Shown in pieces: positions 26,966 through 36,961 of a stretch of DNA of 58,892 nt. Position 1 is the stretch's first letter. Each line of letters opens with the position of its first letter. A model generated the notes under the pieces. The model made no database searches. It was not told the origin of the DNA and worked only from the letters and a program-made list of their open reading frames with translations. A program made the translations under genes and the position numbers. This DNA is from Betaproteobacteria bacterium (lineage in GTDB: Bacteria; Pseudomonadota; Gammaproteobacteria; Burkholderiales; JAEUOS01). Where the stretch lies: assembly GCA_028292405.1 (NCBI GenBank), contig JAQGMJ010000051.1:1-58892 (forward strand). The letters are read 5' to 3'.

Positions 26966-27490
26966 TTACTTCTTCGGCAGCAGCCTGGTGATCAGTGCAT
27001 CCATCGCCGGCCCGTCCCACTCGTACTCGCCGACGACAACATGGCGCACCCGGCCATCCGGCCCGATGATCATCGAGGTCGGGAAGATGCGGGTGATCCA
27101 CTTTTTGGTCGCCGCGCCGTCGCGGTCCATCAGGATGGTGAATTGCACCGGGTTTTGCGCGAGAAAGCGCTGGATGCGCGGCGCGCCTTCCTGGTAGTTC
27201 ACGCCCAGCACCACCAGCTTGTCGGCGCCGAACTTGTCCGCCATTTTTTGCATCGACGGCATTTCGGCGCGGCAGGGGTCGCACCACGTGGCCCAGAAAT
27301 TCACCACCACGACCTTGCCCTTGAACTCTGCCAGGGTGTGCTCGCGGCCTTCCAGGTCGGGCAGGCCCAGCGCCGGCGTCTTGCCGCCCTTCCACGGCTT
27401 GATCTCGCCGGCGTGTGCGCACAGCGCGAAGCAGGCGGCGAGGGCGATGAAAGCGCGCGCGGTGAAAAGGAACGCTGATGGAATGCGCAT
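26966..27490 (-). CDS. TlpA-like periplasmic thioredoxin
   Basis: 174 residues from ATG at 27490 (TTG at 27502 is a poorer choice). Signal peptide at RIPSAFLFTARAFIALAACF, then the redoxin core KVVVVNFWATWCDPCRAEMP with the CDPC active site and cis-Pro FPTSMIIGPDG. These proteins reduce periplasmic disulfides, often of cytochrome c apoproteins or cuproproteins. It begins 8 bp after the corA stop, suggesting cotranscription. It could serve the System II cytochrome machinery further along. Confidence 0.88.
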   Translation of the reverse strand: MRIPSAFLFTARAFIALAACFALCAHAGEIKPWKGGKTPALGLPDLEGREHTLAEFKGKVVVVNFWATWCDPCRAEMPSMQKMADKFGADKLVVLGVNYQEGAPRIQRFLAQNPVQFTILMDRDGAATKKWITRIFPTSMIIGPDGRVRHVVVGEYEWDGPAMDALITRLLPKK

Positions 27491-27498
27491 GAGCCGGC

Positions 27499-28581
27499 TC
27501 AAAGGTCCTGCGTAGTGATCGGCCGGCGCGGCCGGTCGCTGCGCTCGATGTAGCGCTTGGCGCGGAAATACAGCATCAGCGAAAGCGCCAGCAGGGCCAT
27601 CAACCCGATGGTGGTCCAGAAGCCGAGGTGCCAGTCGAGCCAGGGCATCTCCTTGAAGTTCATGCCGAAGATGCCGGTGACCAGGTTCAAAGGCATGAAG
27701 ATCGCCGTCAAGATGGTCAGGGTGCGCATGATCTCGTTGGTGCGGTGCGCGGTGGCGGAGAAGTGCAGCTGCACCGCCGACTCCGCCGTCTGCTCCAGGC
27801 GCTGCGCGTGGTTCAGCACGCGGGCGATGTGCTCAAGCAGGTCGTTGATGCGCACGCTCATGATGTCCGACAGGTTCTCGAAGCGGTGGTCGCGCCATTC
27901 CTGGATGGCGTCGCGCTGCTCCTCGCACAAATGCTCGAGCTTGCGGATCTCGATGCGCTGGTCGAGCAGGGCGTGCCAGTCGTTGAAGGGGCGGCGCGGG
28001 TCGAGCAGGTTGCGCTGCCAGCGGTCGACGCGCTCGGCCATCGGCAGGCGCAACTCGAGGTAGCGGTCGACCATCGCGTTGAGCACGCGGTGCACCAGGT
28101 CTTCCGGGGACACCGGCGGGCGCGCCGCGTTAGAAAGCAGGCGCGAACGCACCATGCCGATGGAAGGCGCTTCGTCCGGACGCACGCTGATGACCATGCG
28201 CGGCAGCAGGAAAAACAGCACCGGCGCGGTCTTGATACGAAAGGGGCGGGTGTTGATCGGGCCGTAATCGTACTGGCTGTCCGCCCCCAGGCGCACCGAC
28301 TTGTCGTCGTTCAGTGATTCGGTCGAGGCCGACAGGCCGCGAAAGATCACCACCTCGTAGTCGGAGGTGTTGTCGAAAAAGGAGGGGTGCTGCTCGTTGG
28401 CCGCATCCGTCATGTGGGCGTCGAAAATGCGGATGCCGGTCAGGTCTTCGGCGAGGTCGCGCCAGGGCTCGGCCGCCTCGCTGCGGGTGGCGTCGATCCA
28501 GACGAAGGCATCTTCGGGAATCGACTCGAGCGCTTCGCAGCGCTCGATCGGGCGGTCCTTGGCAATCAACAGCAGTTGCAT
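27499..28581 (-). CDS. corA: CorA-like magnesium transporter
   Basis: 360 residues from ATG at 28581. A long acidic soluble domain is followed by two C-terminal spans, with the signature GIFGMNFKEMPWLDW between them. The GMN motif forms the Mg2+ selectivity filter of a pentameric channel. It lies 72 bp downstream of hemB and 8 bp upstream of the TlpA-like gene. Exact ion preference (Mg2+, Co2+ or Ni2+) is not deducible. Confidence 0.9.
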   Translation of the reverse strand: MQLLLIAKDRPIERCEALESIPEDAFVWIDATRSEAAEPWRDLAEDLTGIRIFDAHMTDAANEQHPSFFDNTSDYEVVIFRGLSASTESLNDDKSVRLGADSQYDYGPINTRPFRIKTAPVLFFLLPRMVISVRPDEAPSIGMVRSRLLSNAARPPVSPEDLVHRVLNAMVDRYLELRLPMAERVDRWQRNLLDPRRPFNDWHALLDQRIEIRKLEHLCEEQRDAIQEWRDHRFENLSDIMSVRINDLLEHIARVLNHAQRLEQTAESAVQLHFSATAHRTNEIMRTLTILTAIFMPLNLVTGIFGMNFKEMPWLDWHLGFWTTIGLMALLALSLMLYFRAKRYIERSDRPRRPITTQDL

Positions 28582-28653
28582 GGCGGTTCTTTTTGTTGCT
28601 TGCTTGAGTTGATCGCCGCGGAGGCGCAAAGTTTCAGGCTGGTGCGCGCTGGT

Positions 28654-29682
<1,029 letters not shown>

Positions 29683-29691
29683 TCATTGTCG

Positions 29692-29720
29692 AAATTAGCT
29701 TCAAGTAAATACGGTGTAAA
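29692..29720 (-). promoter_or_regulatory. hemB promoter
   Basis: On the minus strand TTTACA (29720-29715), 17-bp spacer, TAATTT (29697-29692). The predicted start near 29685 gives a leader of about 15 nt before the hemB ATG. It lies back to back with the promoter of the candidate sRNA. Confidence 0.55.
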
Positions 29721-29735
29721 AATTTTTCTATGCAC

Positions 29736-29764
29736 TTGAAACTTATCCGCGAAGTGTCTATCTT
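29736..29764 (+). promoter_or_regulatory. Promoter of the candidate small RNA
   Basis: TTGAAA (29736-29741), 17-bp spacer, TATCTT (29759-29764), pointing rightward, with no protein-coding gene on that strand before the terminator at 29831-29871. Predicted start near 29771. Confidence 0.6.
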
Positions 29765-29770
29765 ATCTTC

Positions 29771-29871
29771 CAGATGCTCTGCATCTCCCGCTTCTCCTCC
29801 CTGAGCGGGTGCCTTATTCTAAAGGCGTTCGGCCGTGGAGATAATCCCCTTTCTCCACGGCCCATTTTTTT
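29771..29871 (+). ncRNA. Candidate trans-acting small RNA
   Basis: About 100 nt between a good promoter and an intrinsic terminator, with no ORF. It contains AGATGC-TCT-GCATCT (29772-29786, perfect 6-bp stem), CCCGCT/AGCGGG (29787-29809) with an 11-base pyrimidine-rich loop that includes CTCCTCCC, GCCTT/AAGGC (29811-29826), and the terminator stem. The second loop is complementary to Shine-Dalgarno sequences, a pattern seen in several regulatory sRNAs of Neisseria and alphaproteobacteria. It lies between hemB and engB, divergent from hemB. I do not recognise the family; this is a prediction from structure and signals. Confidence 0.6.
29831..29871 (+). terminator. Intrinsic terminator of the candidate sRNA
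   Basis: GGCCGTGGAGA (29831-29841) and TCTCCACGGCC (29852-29862) form a perfect 11-bp stem with a 10-base loop, then CA and T7 (29865-29871). The T run is only on the plus strand, so it ends a rightward transcript, yet the upstream gene (hemB) runs leftward. Confidence 0.85.
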
Positions 29872-30004
29872 GTCCTGGCCCTGTGCGCTACCGCACACAG
29901 CGCCTACAAGCAAAGTTAAAAGCGGCGAGCGAATTCTTAACGTTAATTAAGGCTGCCCGCTTTGGCATGCAAGCGCGGCGGGAAATATATTTCCCGCCAA
30001 TTCG

Positions 30005-30631
30005 CTACGCTTGAACCGGCACGCCTTCGCCGGTTACCGTCGGATGCAGCCAGGGCAGGATCGCCGCTTCCGCTTCCTTGATGCCGGTCTTCTTCGAGCT
30101 GGAAAACAGGCTCGCCGAATACAGTGGCGACACCGCCGTCAGTTCCGCTCGCACCTTGCGCAAGGTGGCGGCGCATTCGAGTTTCGACAGCTTGTCGCTT
30201 TTGGTTAATAGTGCGTGGATCGGCTTTTCGGTGGGGCCGAACCAGTCGAGCAACTGCCAATCGAGGTCGGTTAGCGGATGGCGCGAGTCCATGATCAGCA
30301 CCAGGCCCACCAGCGGCTCGCGCGCCTGCAGGTAGCGGCCGATGAACTGGCCCCAGCGCTCGCGCTCGGTGCGCGACACCTTGGCGTAGCCATAGCCCGG
30401 CAGGTCGACCAGATAGCGGTCTTCGCCGAGCGCAAAATAATTGAGCTGCTGCGTGCGTCCCGGCGTCTTGCTGGTGAAGGCGAGGCGGCGGTGATTTGCC
30501 AGGGTATTGATGGCGCTGGACTTGCCGGCGTTCGAGCGGCCGGCGAAGGCCACCTCGCCGGCCGAATTGAACTTGAGGTCGCTCATTTTCGCTGCGGTGA
30601 TGAAAAACGTGGCGCGATGAAAGGGCGACAT
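30005..30631 (-). CDS. yihA: Ribosome biogenesis GTP-binding protein YihA/EngB/YsxC
   Basis: 208 residues from ATG at 30631, giving the family start SPFHRATFFITAAKMSDLKF. GTPase motifs: G1 GRSNAGKSS, G3 DLPGYGYAKVS, G4 TKSDKLSK. The protein is essential for 50S maturation in many bacteria. It is divergent from the cytochrome c4 gene, with 226 bp between. Longer upstream in-frame starts exist but lack family sequence. Confidence 0.95.
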   Translation of the reverse strand: MSPFHRATFFITAAKMSDLKFNSAGEVAFAGRSNAGKSSAINTLANHRRLAFTSKTPGRTQQLNYFALGEDRYLVDLPGYGYAKVSRTERERWGQFIGRYLQAREPLVGLVLIMDSRHPLTDLDWQLLDWFGPTEKPIHALLTKSDKLSKLECAATLRKVRAELTAVSPLYSASLFSSSKKTGIKEAEAAILPWLHPTVTGEGVPVQA

Positions 30632-30857
30632 GCGGGATGATTCCAAAAAAAGTAGCAGACGGCGAAGGCCGGGTTGAAAAGAAGAAGGTGCGGAGCGAAA
30701 ATCCGCGGGCGCCGGATTTCCGGCAGCCGAGGAGCCCGGCAAACCGCGGCGGCGCGCGTTCATGGCGCGGATTTAAGTTCCACGCACATAAAAACCCTAC
30801 TGGTTTACGGTAGAATATCAGGTTTGACAAAACACAAAGTTTTTTAGGAAAAAGCCC

Positions 30858-31601
30858 ATGAAGACCGCTTTTTCGGTGACTCTGGCACTGGTACTGGCCT
30901 CGCAGGCCGTCTTTGCCCAAGCGCCGGCCACCTCCGCCGCGCCAGTCACCGCTCCCGCTCCGGCCGCCGCACCTGCAGCAGCACCGGCTCCGGCCGCGGC
31001 ACCTGCCGCGGCCCCCGCACCTGCCGTCGCTGCCGCGCCAGTGAAGCCTGATATGGCGCGTGGCGGCCAGATCGCCGCGCAAGTTTGCGCCGCCTGCCAC
31101 TCGGCTGACGGCAACAGCACCATCGCCACCAACCCCAAGCTGGCTGGCCAGCATGCGCAATATCTGGTGCGCCAGCTGAACGCGTTCAAGGCCAATACCG
31201 ACCGCAAGAACCCCATCATGCTGGGTTTTGCCTCGGCCCTGACCCCGGCTGACATGGCCAACGTCGCCGCCTACTTCTCCGAGCAAAAGCCGAAGGACGG
31301 TACCGCCCGTAACCCGGCAATTGTGAAAATGGGTGAAAAGATTTATCGCGGCGGCATTGCCGACAAGGGCGTACCGGCTTGCGCCGGCTGCCACGGCCCG
31401 GCTGGTGCCGGCATTCCCGCGCAGTACCCGCGCCTGGGCGGCCAGTGGGCCGACTACACCAAGGCCCAGCTCGCCGCCTTCCGCACCGGCGACCGCAAGA
31501 ACGACAATGCCGGCGCCATGCGCGGCATCGCGCAGCGTTTGTCGGACAAGGAAATCGAAGCAGTGGCCGACTACATCGCCGGCCTCAAGCGCGCGAATTA
31601 A
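30858..31601 (+). CDS. Diheme cytochrome c4
   Basis: 247 residues. Signal peptide (KTAFSVTLALVLASQAVFAQ), then an unusual run of about 45 residues almost entirely Ala and Pro, then two class I heme domains with CAACH and CAGCH motifs and Met ligands. Cytochrome c4 carries electrons in the periplasm to terminal oxidases. The Ala/Pro linker may tether or project it. It is just upstream of resB-ccsB, which mature c-type cytochromes. AGGAAAAAG precedes the ATG. Confidence 0.93.
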   Translation: MKTAFSVTLALVLASQAVFAQAPATSAAPVTAPAPAAAPAAAPAPAAAPAAAPAPAVAAAPVKPDMARGGQIAAQVCAACHSADGNSTIATNPKLAGQHAQYLVRQLNAFKANTDRKNPIMLGFASALTPADMANVAAYFSEQKPKDGTARNPAIVKMGEKIYRGGIADKGVPACAGCHGPAGAGIPAQYPRLGGQWADYTKAQLAAFRTGDRKNDNAGAMRGIAQRLSDKEIEAVADYIAGLKRAN

Positions 31602-31624
31602 ACTTTTTTCCTCCGGTCCGGCTC

Positions 31625-31659
31625 AAAGGGGTGGCTTGCGAGCCGCCCCTTTTTGTTTT
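31625..31659 (+). terminator. Intrinsic terminator after cytochrome c4
   Basis: AAAGGGGTGGCT (31625-31636) pairs with AGCCGCCCCTTT (31641-31652) with one mismatch and a TGCG loop, followed by TTGTTTTT. It would separate the cytochrome transcript from resB or attenuate readthrough. Confidence 0.8.
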
Positions 31660-31697
31660 TGGCGCAGGTATTGGCAACGATCGGTAATCCAGTAGTG

Positions 31698-33815
31698 ATG
31701 CAATCGACCAGGGCACGTCCCGCCTTCTTCCGGCAGTTCATCGAGATGATCAGTTCGATGCGCTTTGCCATCAGCATGCTGGCTATCCTGGCGATCGCCT
31801 CGATCATAGGCACCATCGTCAGCCAGGACCAGCCGTTCAACAACTACATCAACCAGTTCGGCCGCTTCTGGTTCGTGGTGTACGACACGCTTTCGCTCTA
31901 CTCGGTGTACCACGCCTGGTGGTTCCTGCTGATCCTCGCCTTCCTGATCACCTCCACCAGCCTGTGCATCTATCGCAACACGCCGAAAATGCTCAAGGAC
32001 ATGCGGCGCTATAAGGAGAACATGCGCGAGCGCGCCTTTGCCTCGTTTCCGCACCACGCCGAACTGGCCTCTAGCCCCGGCGGCGTCGAGCGCGCGCAGG
32101 GCTATCTGCATGCCATGGGCTTCAAGTCCCGCAAGGTGGAAAACGACAGCGGCACCCTGCTCGCCGCCAAGAAAGGCAGCCTGAACCGCCTCGGCTACAT
32201 CTTCGCCCACGTCGGCATGGTGGTGGTGTGCCTGGGGTTTTTGCTCGACGGCGACATTCTGCTGCGTTCGCAACTGGCCCTCGGCCAAAAGCAGATCGTC
32301 CACGGCAACCCGCTGCTCTCGGAGGTGCCGGCCACCGGGCGCATGGGCCTGTCCAACCCGAGCTTTCGCGGCAACATGCTGGTGCCGGAGGGCGGCATCC
32401 GCGAAACCGCCATCCTGGCGCAAGGCGATGGCCTGCTGTTGCAGGAGTTGCCGTTTCGCATCCGCCTGAAAAAATTCATCATCGAGCACTACTCCACCGG
32501 CCAGCCGAAACTCTTCGCCAGCGACGTGGTAGTGACCGACAAGGACAGCGGCGAGAGTTTTCCGGCGCGCATCGAAGTCAACAAGCCGCTGATCTACCGC
32601 GGCGTCGCGGTCTACCAGTCCAGCTTCGACGACGGCGGCTCGCACCTCACCCTCACAGGCTTTCCCCTCGCCGGGCCGCGCGACTACAGCTTCAAGATCG
32701 AGGGCGATGTCGGCACCAGCACCGCCCTGAATGCAGATGGGGCGGACAAGGAGCGCGCGCTGACCCTGGAATTCATCGGCTTTCGCGCCTTCAACGTCGA
32801 AGCCGTGGCCGACGGCAAGATGGGCGCTGATACCGCGCCAAAATCCCTGGCCGACAAGATCCAGCAGAACCTCGGGCCCGGCGCCTCGCCGGGCCGCGAA
32901 AAGGAAGTGCACAACGTCGGCCCCAGCGTGCAATACAAGCTGCGCGACGCCGCCGGCCAGGCGCGCGAGTACAACAACTACATGCTGCCCATCGCCATCG
33001 AGGGCAAGTGGTACCTGATGTCCGGCATGCGCGAAAACCCGGACGACCAGTTCCGCTACATCCGCTTCCCGATGGATGCAGGCGGCGGCCTGACCGAATT
33101 CATGCGCCTGCGCGCCGCGCTGAACGACCCCGCCGTACGCGCCCTGGCCGGCAACCGCTTCGCCGAGCAAATGGGCACGCGCCTGAACGACCCGAAACTG
33201 AAGTTTCAGCTGGCCGAGTCTGCCGACCGCGCGCTGGAGCGCTTTTCCGTGCAGGGCTTCAAGTCGGTGGCCGACTTCATCGAGAAATCGGTGCCGGCAC
33301 CCGAGCGCGAGCGCGCCGCCGACATGTTCCTTTCCTTGCTCAACGGCGCCACCTGGGAAGCCTGGCAAGTCAGCCGCGAAAAGGCCGGCTTGCCGCGCCT
33401 GACGGCCGATGCTTCCACCGGCCGCTTCGTGCAGGACAGCCTGAACGCGATCTCCGATAGTTTCTTTTACGGCTCCCCGGTTTACTTTCACCTGAACGCT
33501 TTCGACGAAGTGCAGGCCAGCGTATTCCAGCTGACGCGCTCGCCGGGCAAGAAAATCGTATACATTGGCGCCCTGCTCCTGGTGACGGGCATCTTTTCCA
33601 TGCTCTACATCCGCGAGCGTCGGCTGTGGCTGCTGGTCAAGCCCGATGGGCGCGCCCTGTTGGCGCTTTCCAGCCAGCGCCGTAGCCTGGGGCTGGACGA
33701 CGAGTTCGAACGCCACCGCAATGCGTTGGCGGCGGTGCTGGCCGGCGGACCTGGTCACGCGCTCTTTCCCGATCCGGCGCCCGGGCCGGCATCCGCGCCG
33801 GGCGGCCAGACGTAA
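31698..33815 (+). CDS. resB: Cytochrome c biogenesis protein ResB (Ccs1)
   Basis: 705 residues from ATG at 31698. Early spans RFAISMLAILAIASIIGTIV and WWFLLILAFLITSTSLCIYR, a third near GYIFAHVGMVVVCLGFLLDG, a large periplasmic domain, and a last span near IVYIGALLLVTGIFSMLYIR. ResB with CcsB forms the System II heme lyase at the outer face of the inner membrane. The length is at the upper end for betaproteobacterial ResB. It is 28 bp upstream of ccsB. Confidence 0.93.
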   Translation: MQSTRARPAFFRQFIEMISSMRFAISMLAILAIASIIGTIVSQDQPFNNYINQFGRFWFVVYDTLSLYSVYHAWWFLLILAFLITSTSLCIYRNTPKMLKDMRRYKENMRERAFASFPHHAELASSPGGVERAQGYLHAMGFKSRKVENDSGTLLAAKKGSLNRLGYIFAHVGMVVVCLGFLLDGDILLRSQLALGQKQIVHGNPLLSEVPATGRMGLSNPSFRGNMLVPEGGIRETAILAQGDGLLLQELPFRIRLKKFIIEHYSTGQPKLFASDVVVTDKDSGESFPARIEVNKPLIYRGVAVYQSSFDDGGSHLTLTGFPLAGPRDYSFKIEGDVGTSTALNADGADKERALTLEFIGFRAFNVEAVADGKMGADTAPKSLADKIQQNLGPGASPGREKEVHNVGPSVQYKLRDAAGQAREYNNYMLPIAIEGKWYLMSGMRENPDDQFRYIRFPMDAGGGLTEFMRLRAALNDPAVRALAGNRFAEQMGTRLNDPKLKFQLAESADRALERFSVQGFKSVADFIEKSVPAPERERAADMFLSLLNGATWEAWQVSREKAGLPRLTADASTGRFVQDSLNAISDSFFYGSPVYFHLNAFDEVQASVFQLTRSPGKKIVYIGALLLVTGIFSMLYIRERRLWLLVKPDGRALLALSSQRRSLGLDDEFERHRNALAAVLAGGPGHALFPDPAPGPASAPGGQT

Positions 33816-33843
33816 CACATGAGCAAAGTTTGAGGAAACATCC

Positions 33844-35160
33844 ATGCAGCTCACCCATCCCTACGCCGAAACCGGCCCGCTGATCAAGCGCATCGCCCCG
33901 CTGGACTGGGCCTTCGCCTTGCTGCTGGTAGCCGGCGCCGCCTTCGTCTTCACGCGCTACGGCGCCTTCATGGACGTCTACGAGCGCGCCATCCTCACCG
34001 CCTTCGTGCCGGCGCTCGCCTGGTTCGGCTGGTTCTTCAAGCCGATGCGCCTGCTGGCGGTGCTGGTGGCGGCCGCAAGCCTGATGGCCATCGGCATGTA
34101 CCACGGCGACTTAGCCACCGCGCAAAACAGCTTCATGCTGAAGTATTTTCTCTCCAGCCAGTCCGCCGTGATGTGGATGATCGCGCTGTTCTTCATGGCC
34201 ACCGGCAGCTACTGGATCGGCCTCCTGGCACGCTCGCCGTTCTCCACGCTGGTCGGCTCGCGCCTGACCTGGTTTGCCGTCGGCCTCGGGTTCACCGGCC
34301 TGATGGTGCGCTGGTATGAAAGCTACCTGCTGTCGCCGGATATCGGCCACATCCCGGTGTCGAACCTGTACGAAGTGTTCATCCTGTTCTGCCTGCTCAC
34401 TTCGGTGATGTACCTGTACTACGAAGGGCGCTACCAGACCCGTGCGCTGGGCGGCTTTGTCATGCTGGTGGTTTCCGCCGCGCTCGGCTTTTTGCTCTGG
34501 TACACCTTCGATCGCGGCGCGCAGGAAATCCAGCCCCTGGTGCCGGCCCTGCAAAGCTGGTGGATGAAAATCCACGTGCCGGCCAACTTCATCGGCTATG
34601 GCGCCTTCTCGCTGTCGGCCATGGTCGGCTTCGCCTACCTGTTGCGCAGCAATCACGACAACCCCAGCCGCGGCTCGCTGATGGCGCTCTGGGGCGCGGG
34701 ATTCGCCATCGCCATCGCGTTGGGCCTGGAAGGCATCGCCTTTCGCACCAGCGGCATCTCGCCTTACTGGGCTTCCTACTTCGCGGTGACGCTGATCATC
34801 TTCAGCGGCATCGTCGCCATGCGCGAGCGCGTCGCCCCGCAATTGCCGGCCCTGACGGTGCTGGACGACGTGATGTACCGCGCCATCTCGGTAGGCTTTG
34901 CCTTTTTCACCGTCGCCACCATCTTGGGCGCCCTGTGGGCCGCCGATGCCTGGGGCTCCTACTGGAGCTGGGACCCGAAGGAAACCTGGGCGCTGATCGT
35001 CTGGCTGAACTACGCGGCCTGGCTGCACCTGCGTTTGATCGGCGGCATGCGCGGGCCGATGCTGGCCTGGTGGGCGCTGGGAGGCTTGCTGGTCACCACC
35101 TTTGCCTTCCTCGGCGTGAACATTTTCCTCTCGGGCCTGCATTCCTACGGCAAGCTGTAG
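33844..35160 (+). CDS. ccsB: Cytochrome c biogenesis protein CcsB (CcsA family)
   Basis: 438 residues with about eight spans and the tryptophan-rich heme-binding motif WGSYWSWDPKETWALIVWLN, plus conserved histidines in KIHVPANFIGYGAF and near the C-terminus (LSGLHSYGKL). It exports heme and passes it to apocytochromes with ResB. The ATG follows GAGGAA. A hairpin 8 bp after the stop ends the unit. Confidence 0.94.
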   Translation: MQLTHPYAETGPLIKRIAPLDWAFALLLVAGAAFVFTRYGAFMDVYERAILTAFVPALAWFGWFFKPMRLLAVLVAAASLMAIGMYHGDLATAQNSFMLKYFLSSQSAVMWMIALFFMATGSYWIGLLARSPFSTLVGSRLTWFAVGLGFTGLMVRWYESYLLSPDIGHIPVSNLYEVFILFCLLTSVMYLYYEGRYQTRALGGFVMLVVSAALGFLLWYTFDRGAQEIQPLVPALQSWWMKIHVPANFIGYGAFSLSAMVGFAYLLRSNHDNPSRGSLMALWGAGFAIAIALGLEGIAFRTSGISPYWASYFAVTLIIFSGIVAMRERVAPQLPALTVLDDVMYRAISVGFAFFTVATILGALWAADAWGSYWSWDPKETWALIVWLNYAAWLHLRLIGGMRGPMLAWWALGGLLVTTFAFLGVNIFLSGLHSYGKL

Positions 35161-35167
35161 AGAGCAG

Positions 35168-35199
35168 GGCGTGCCGCCGGGACGGCCGGCACGCCTTTT
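35168..35199 (+). terminator. Intrinsic terminator after ccsB
   Basis: GGCGTGCCG (35168-35176) and CGGCACGCC (35187-35195) form a 9-bp perfect stem, extended inside by CCG/CGG, and T4 follows. Confidence 0.75.
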
Positions 35200-35294
35200 A
35201 AGCCTCGGTTAAGGCCGGCCCCAGGTAATTTCCACGGCATCTGCTTGGTAAAGCGCGGCGTATTATTGATCACCAACGCCCGAGGTATAGCGCC

Positions 35295-36257
35295 ATGCTG
35301 ATCAAGAAGTCCGCCGACATCCTGCCCTCTGAAATCACGCCGCGCCGTGTCTATGAGGGGCGCCGCGAATTCGTCAGGCAACTAGGGCGTATCGCGCTTC
35401 TTGCCGGTGCTCAGGCTCTGCCGTTTGCCGCTGCCCATGCGCAAAGCGGACAAAAGATTCCCGGTCTGAAAAAGTCCGCCTTTTCGACAACGGAAAAGCA
35501 GACGCCCTACAAGGACATCACCACCTACAACAACTACTACGAGTTTGGCACCGACAAGGCCGATCCGGCGCAGACCGCCGGCAAGCTCAAGACCCGGCCC
35601 TGGACCGTGAGCGTCGAAGGCGCGGTGGCCAAGCCCAGGACCTACGGCATCGACGACCTGATGAAGCTCGGTGCGATGGAAGAGCGTGTCTATCGCCTTC
35701 GCTGCGTCGAGGGCTGGTCGATGGTGATCCCCTGGGCCGGCTTTTCGCTGTCCGACCTGATCAAGGAAGTGCAGCCCACCGGCAACGCCAAGTTCGTCGA
35801 ATTCGTCACCCTGGCCGATCCGGCGCAAATGCCCGGTGTGCGGCAGCAGATATTGCATTGGCCCTATGTGGAAGGCCTGCGCATGGACGAGGCAATGAAT
35901 CCGCTCACGCTCCTGACCTTCGGTCTCTACGGCGAAGTGTTGCCCAACCAGAGCGGCGCGCCGGTGCGCGTGGTGGTGCCGTGGAAATACGGCTTCAAGA
36001 GCGGCAAGTCGCTGGTGAAAATCCGCTTCACCGAGCAGATGCCGAAGACCGCGTGGAGCCTGGCCAACGCCTCCGAATACGGCTTTTACTCCAACGTCAA
36101 CCCGAAGGTCGACCACCCGCGCTGGAGCCAGGCCACCGAGCGGCGTATCGGCGAGGGCGGCATTTTCGCCCAAAAACGCGCGACCCTGATGTTCAACGGC
36201 TATGGCGACCAGGTGGCGCAGATGTATGCCGGGATGGATCTGCGGCGCAATTTCTAG
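35295..36257 (+). CDS. msrP: Protein-methionine-sulfoxide reductase catalytic subunit MsrP (YedY)
   Basis: 320 residues with a Tat signal ([20 protein letters not shown]). A molybdopterin enzyme: Cys137 in [18 protein letters not shown] is the Mo ligand, and [19 protein letters not shown] is conserved. It repairs oxidised methionines in periplasmic proteins using electrons from MsrQ, encoded 19 bp downstream. Ends in TAG. Confidence 0.95.
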   Translation: MLIKKSADILPSEITPRRVYEGRREFVRQLGRIALLAGAQALPFAAAHAQSGQKIPGLKKSAFSTTEKQTPYKDITTYNNYYEFGTDKADPAQTAGKLKTRPWTVSVEGAVAKPRTYGIDDLMKLGAMEERVYRLRCVEGWSMVIPWAGFSLSDLIKEVQPTGNAKFVEFVTLADPAQMPGVRQQILHWPYVEGLRMDEAMNPLTLLTFGLYGEVLPNQSGAPVRVVVPWKYGFKSGKSLVKIRFTEQMPKTAWSLANASEYGFYSNVNPKVDHPRWSQATERRIGEGGIFAQKRATLMFNGYGDQVAQMYAGMDLRRNF

Positions 36258-36276
36258 AAGCGCGCAAAAGGTCATC

Positions 36277-36927
36277 ATGCTGCTCCCCGCGCGCCTGAGC
36301 CCGAAGCAAAGCACCATCCTCAAGGGGGCGCTGTTCATTCTTTCGCTCGGGCCGGTGGCGGTGCTGTCGGTGAATGCGTTCACCGACAATCTGGGTGCCA
36401 ATCCGGTGGAGTATCTGACGCGCGCCACGGGAACATGGACGCTGGTGTTCCTGTGCATCACTCTGGGGATTACACCGGTGCGTAGGCTGACAGGATGGAA
36501 CTGGCTGACCCTGACCCGCCGCATGTTCGGCCTGTTCGCCTTTTTCTACGTCTGCCTGCACTTCACCACCTACATCTGGTTCGACCAGTATTTCGACGTG
36601 CAGTCCATCATCAAGGACGTGATCAAGCGGCCCTTCATCACCATCGGCTTTGCGGCGTTTCTGCTGCTGATTCCGCTGGCAATTACCTCCAACAGCTACC
36701 TGACGCGCAAGCTCGGCGCAAAGCGCTGGCAGAACCTGCACCGGGCCACCTACCTGGTCTGCATTCTCGGCGTGATCCACTATTGGTGGCTGGTCAAGCG
36801 CGACCTGACGCAGCCGATCATCTACGGCAGCATCGTGCTGGCGTTCCTTTCGGCGCGCTTGCTGCTGCGCGGGCGAAAGCCGAAGGTGCGGCCAAGGCCG
36901 GTCGCGACCGCGCGCGAGCCCGCCTGA
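36277..36927 (+). CDS. msrQ: Heme-binding subunit MsrQ (YedZ)
   Basis: 216 residues, six membrane spans, with heme-ligand histidines in FYVCLHFTTYIWFDQY and NLHRATYLVCILGVIHYWWL. It moves electrons from the respiratory chain or a flavin reductase to MsrP. The ATG at 36277 is the first good start after msrP. It completes the msrPQ operon. Confidence 0.94.
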   Translation: MLLPARLSPKQSTILKGALFILSLGPVAVLSVNAFTDNLGANPVEYLTRATGTWTLVFLCITLGITPVRRLTGWNWLTLTRRMFGLFAFFYVCLHFTTYIWFDQYFDVQSIIKDVIKRPFITIGFAAFLLLIPLAITSNSYLTRKLGAKRWQNLHRATYLVCILGVIHYWWLVKRDLTQPIIYGSIVLAFLSARLLLRGRKPKVRPRPVATAREPA

Positions 36928-36961
36928 GGGACAAGCTGTGCTCGCATGGGACAATACGTCC

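Noticed and set aside
29943..31394. A 483-codon leftward frame across engB and the cytochrome c4 start
   Set aside because: It is out of frame with engB and antisense to the cytochrome; the composition is shadow-like, and both overlapped genes have firm family matches.
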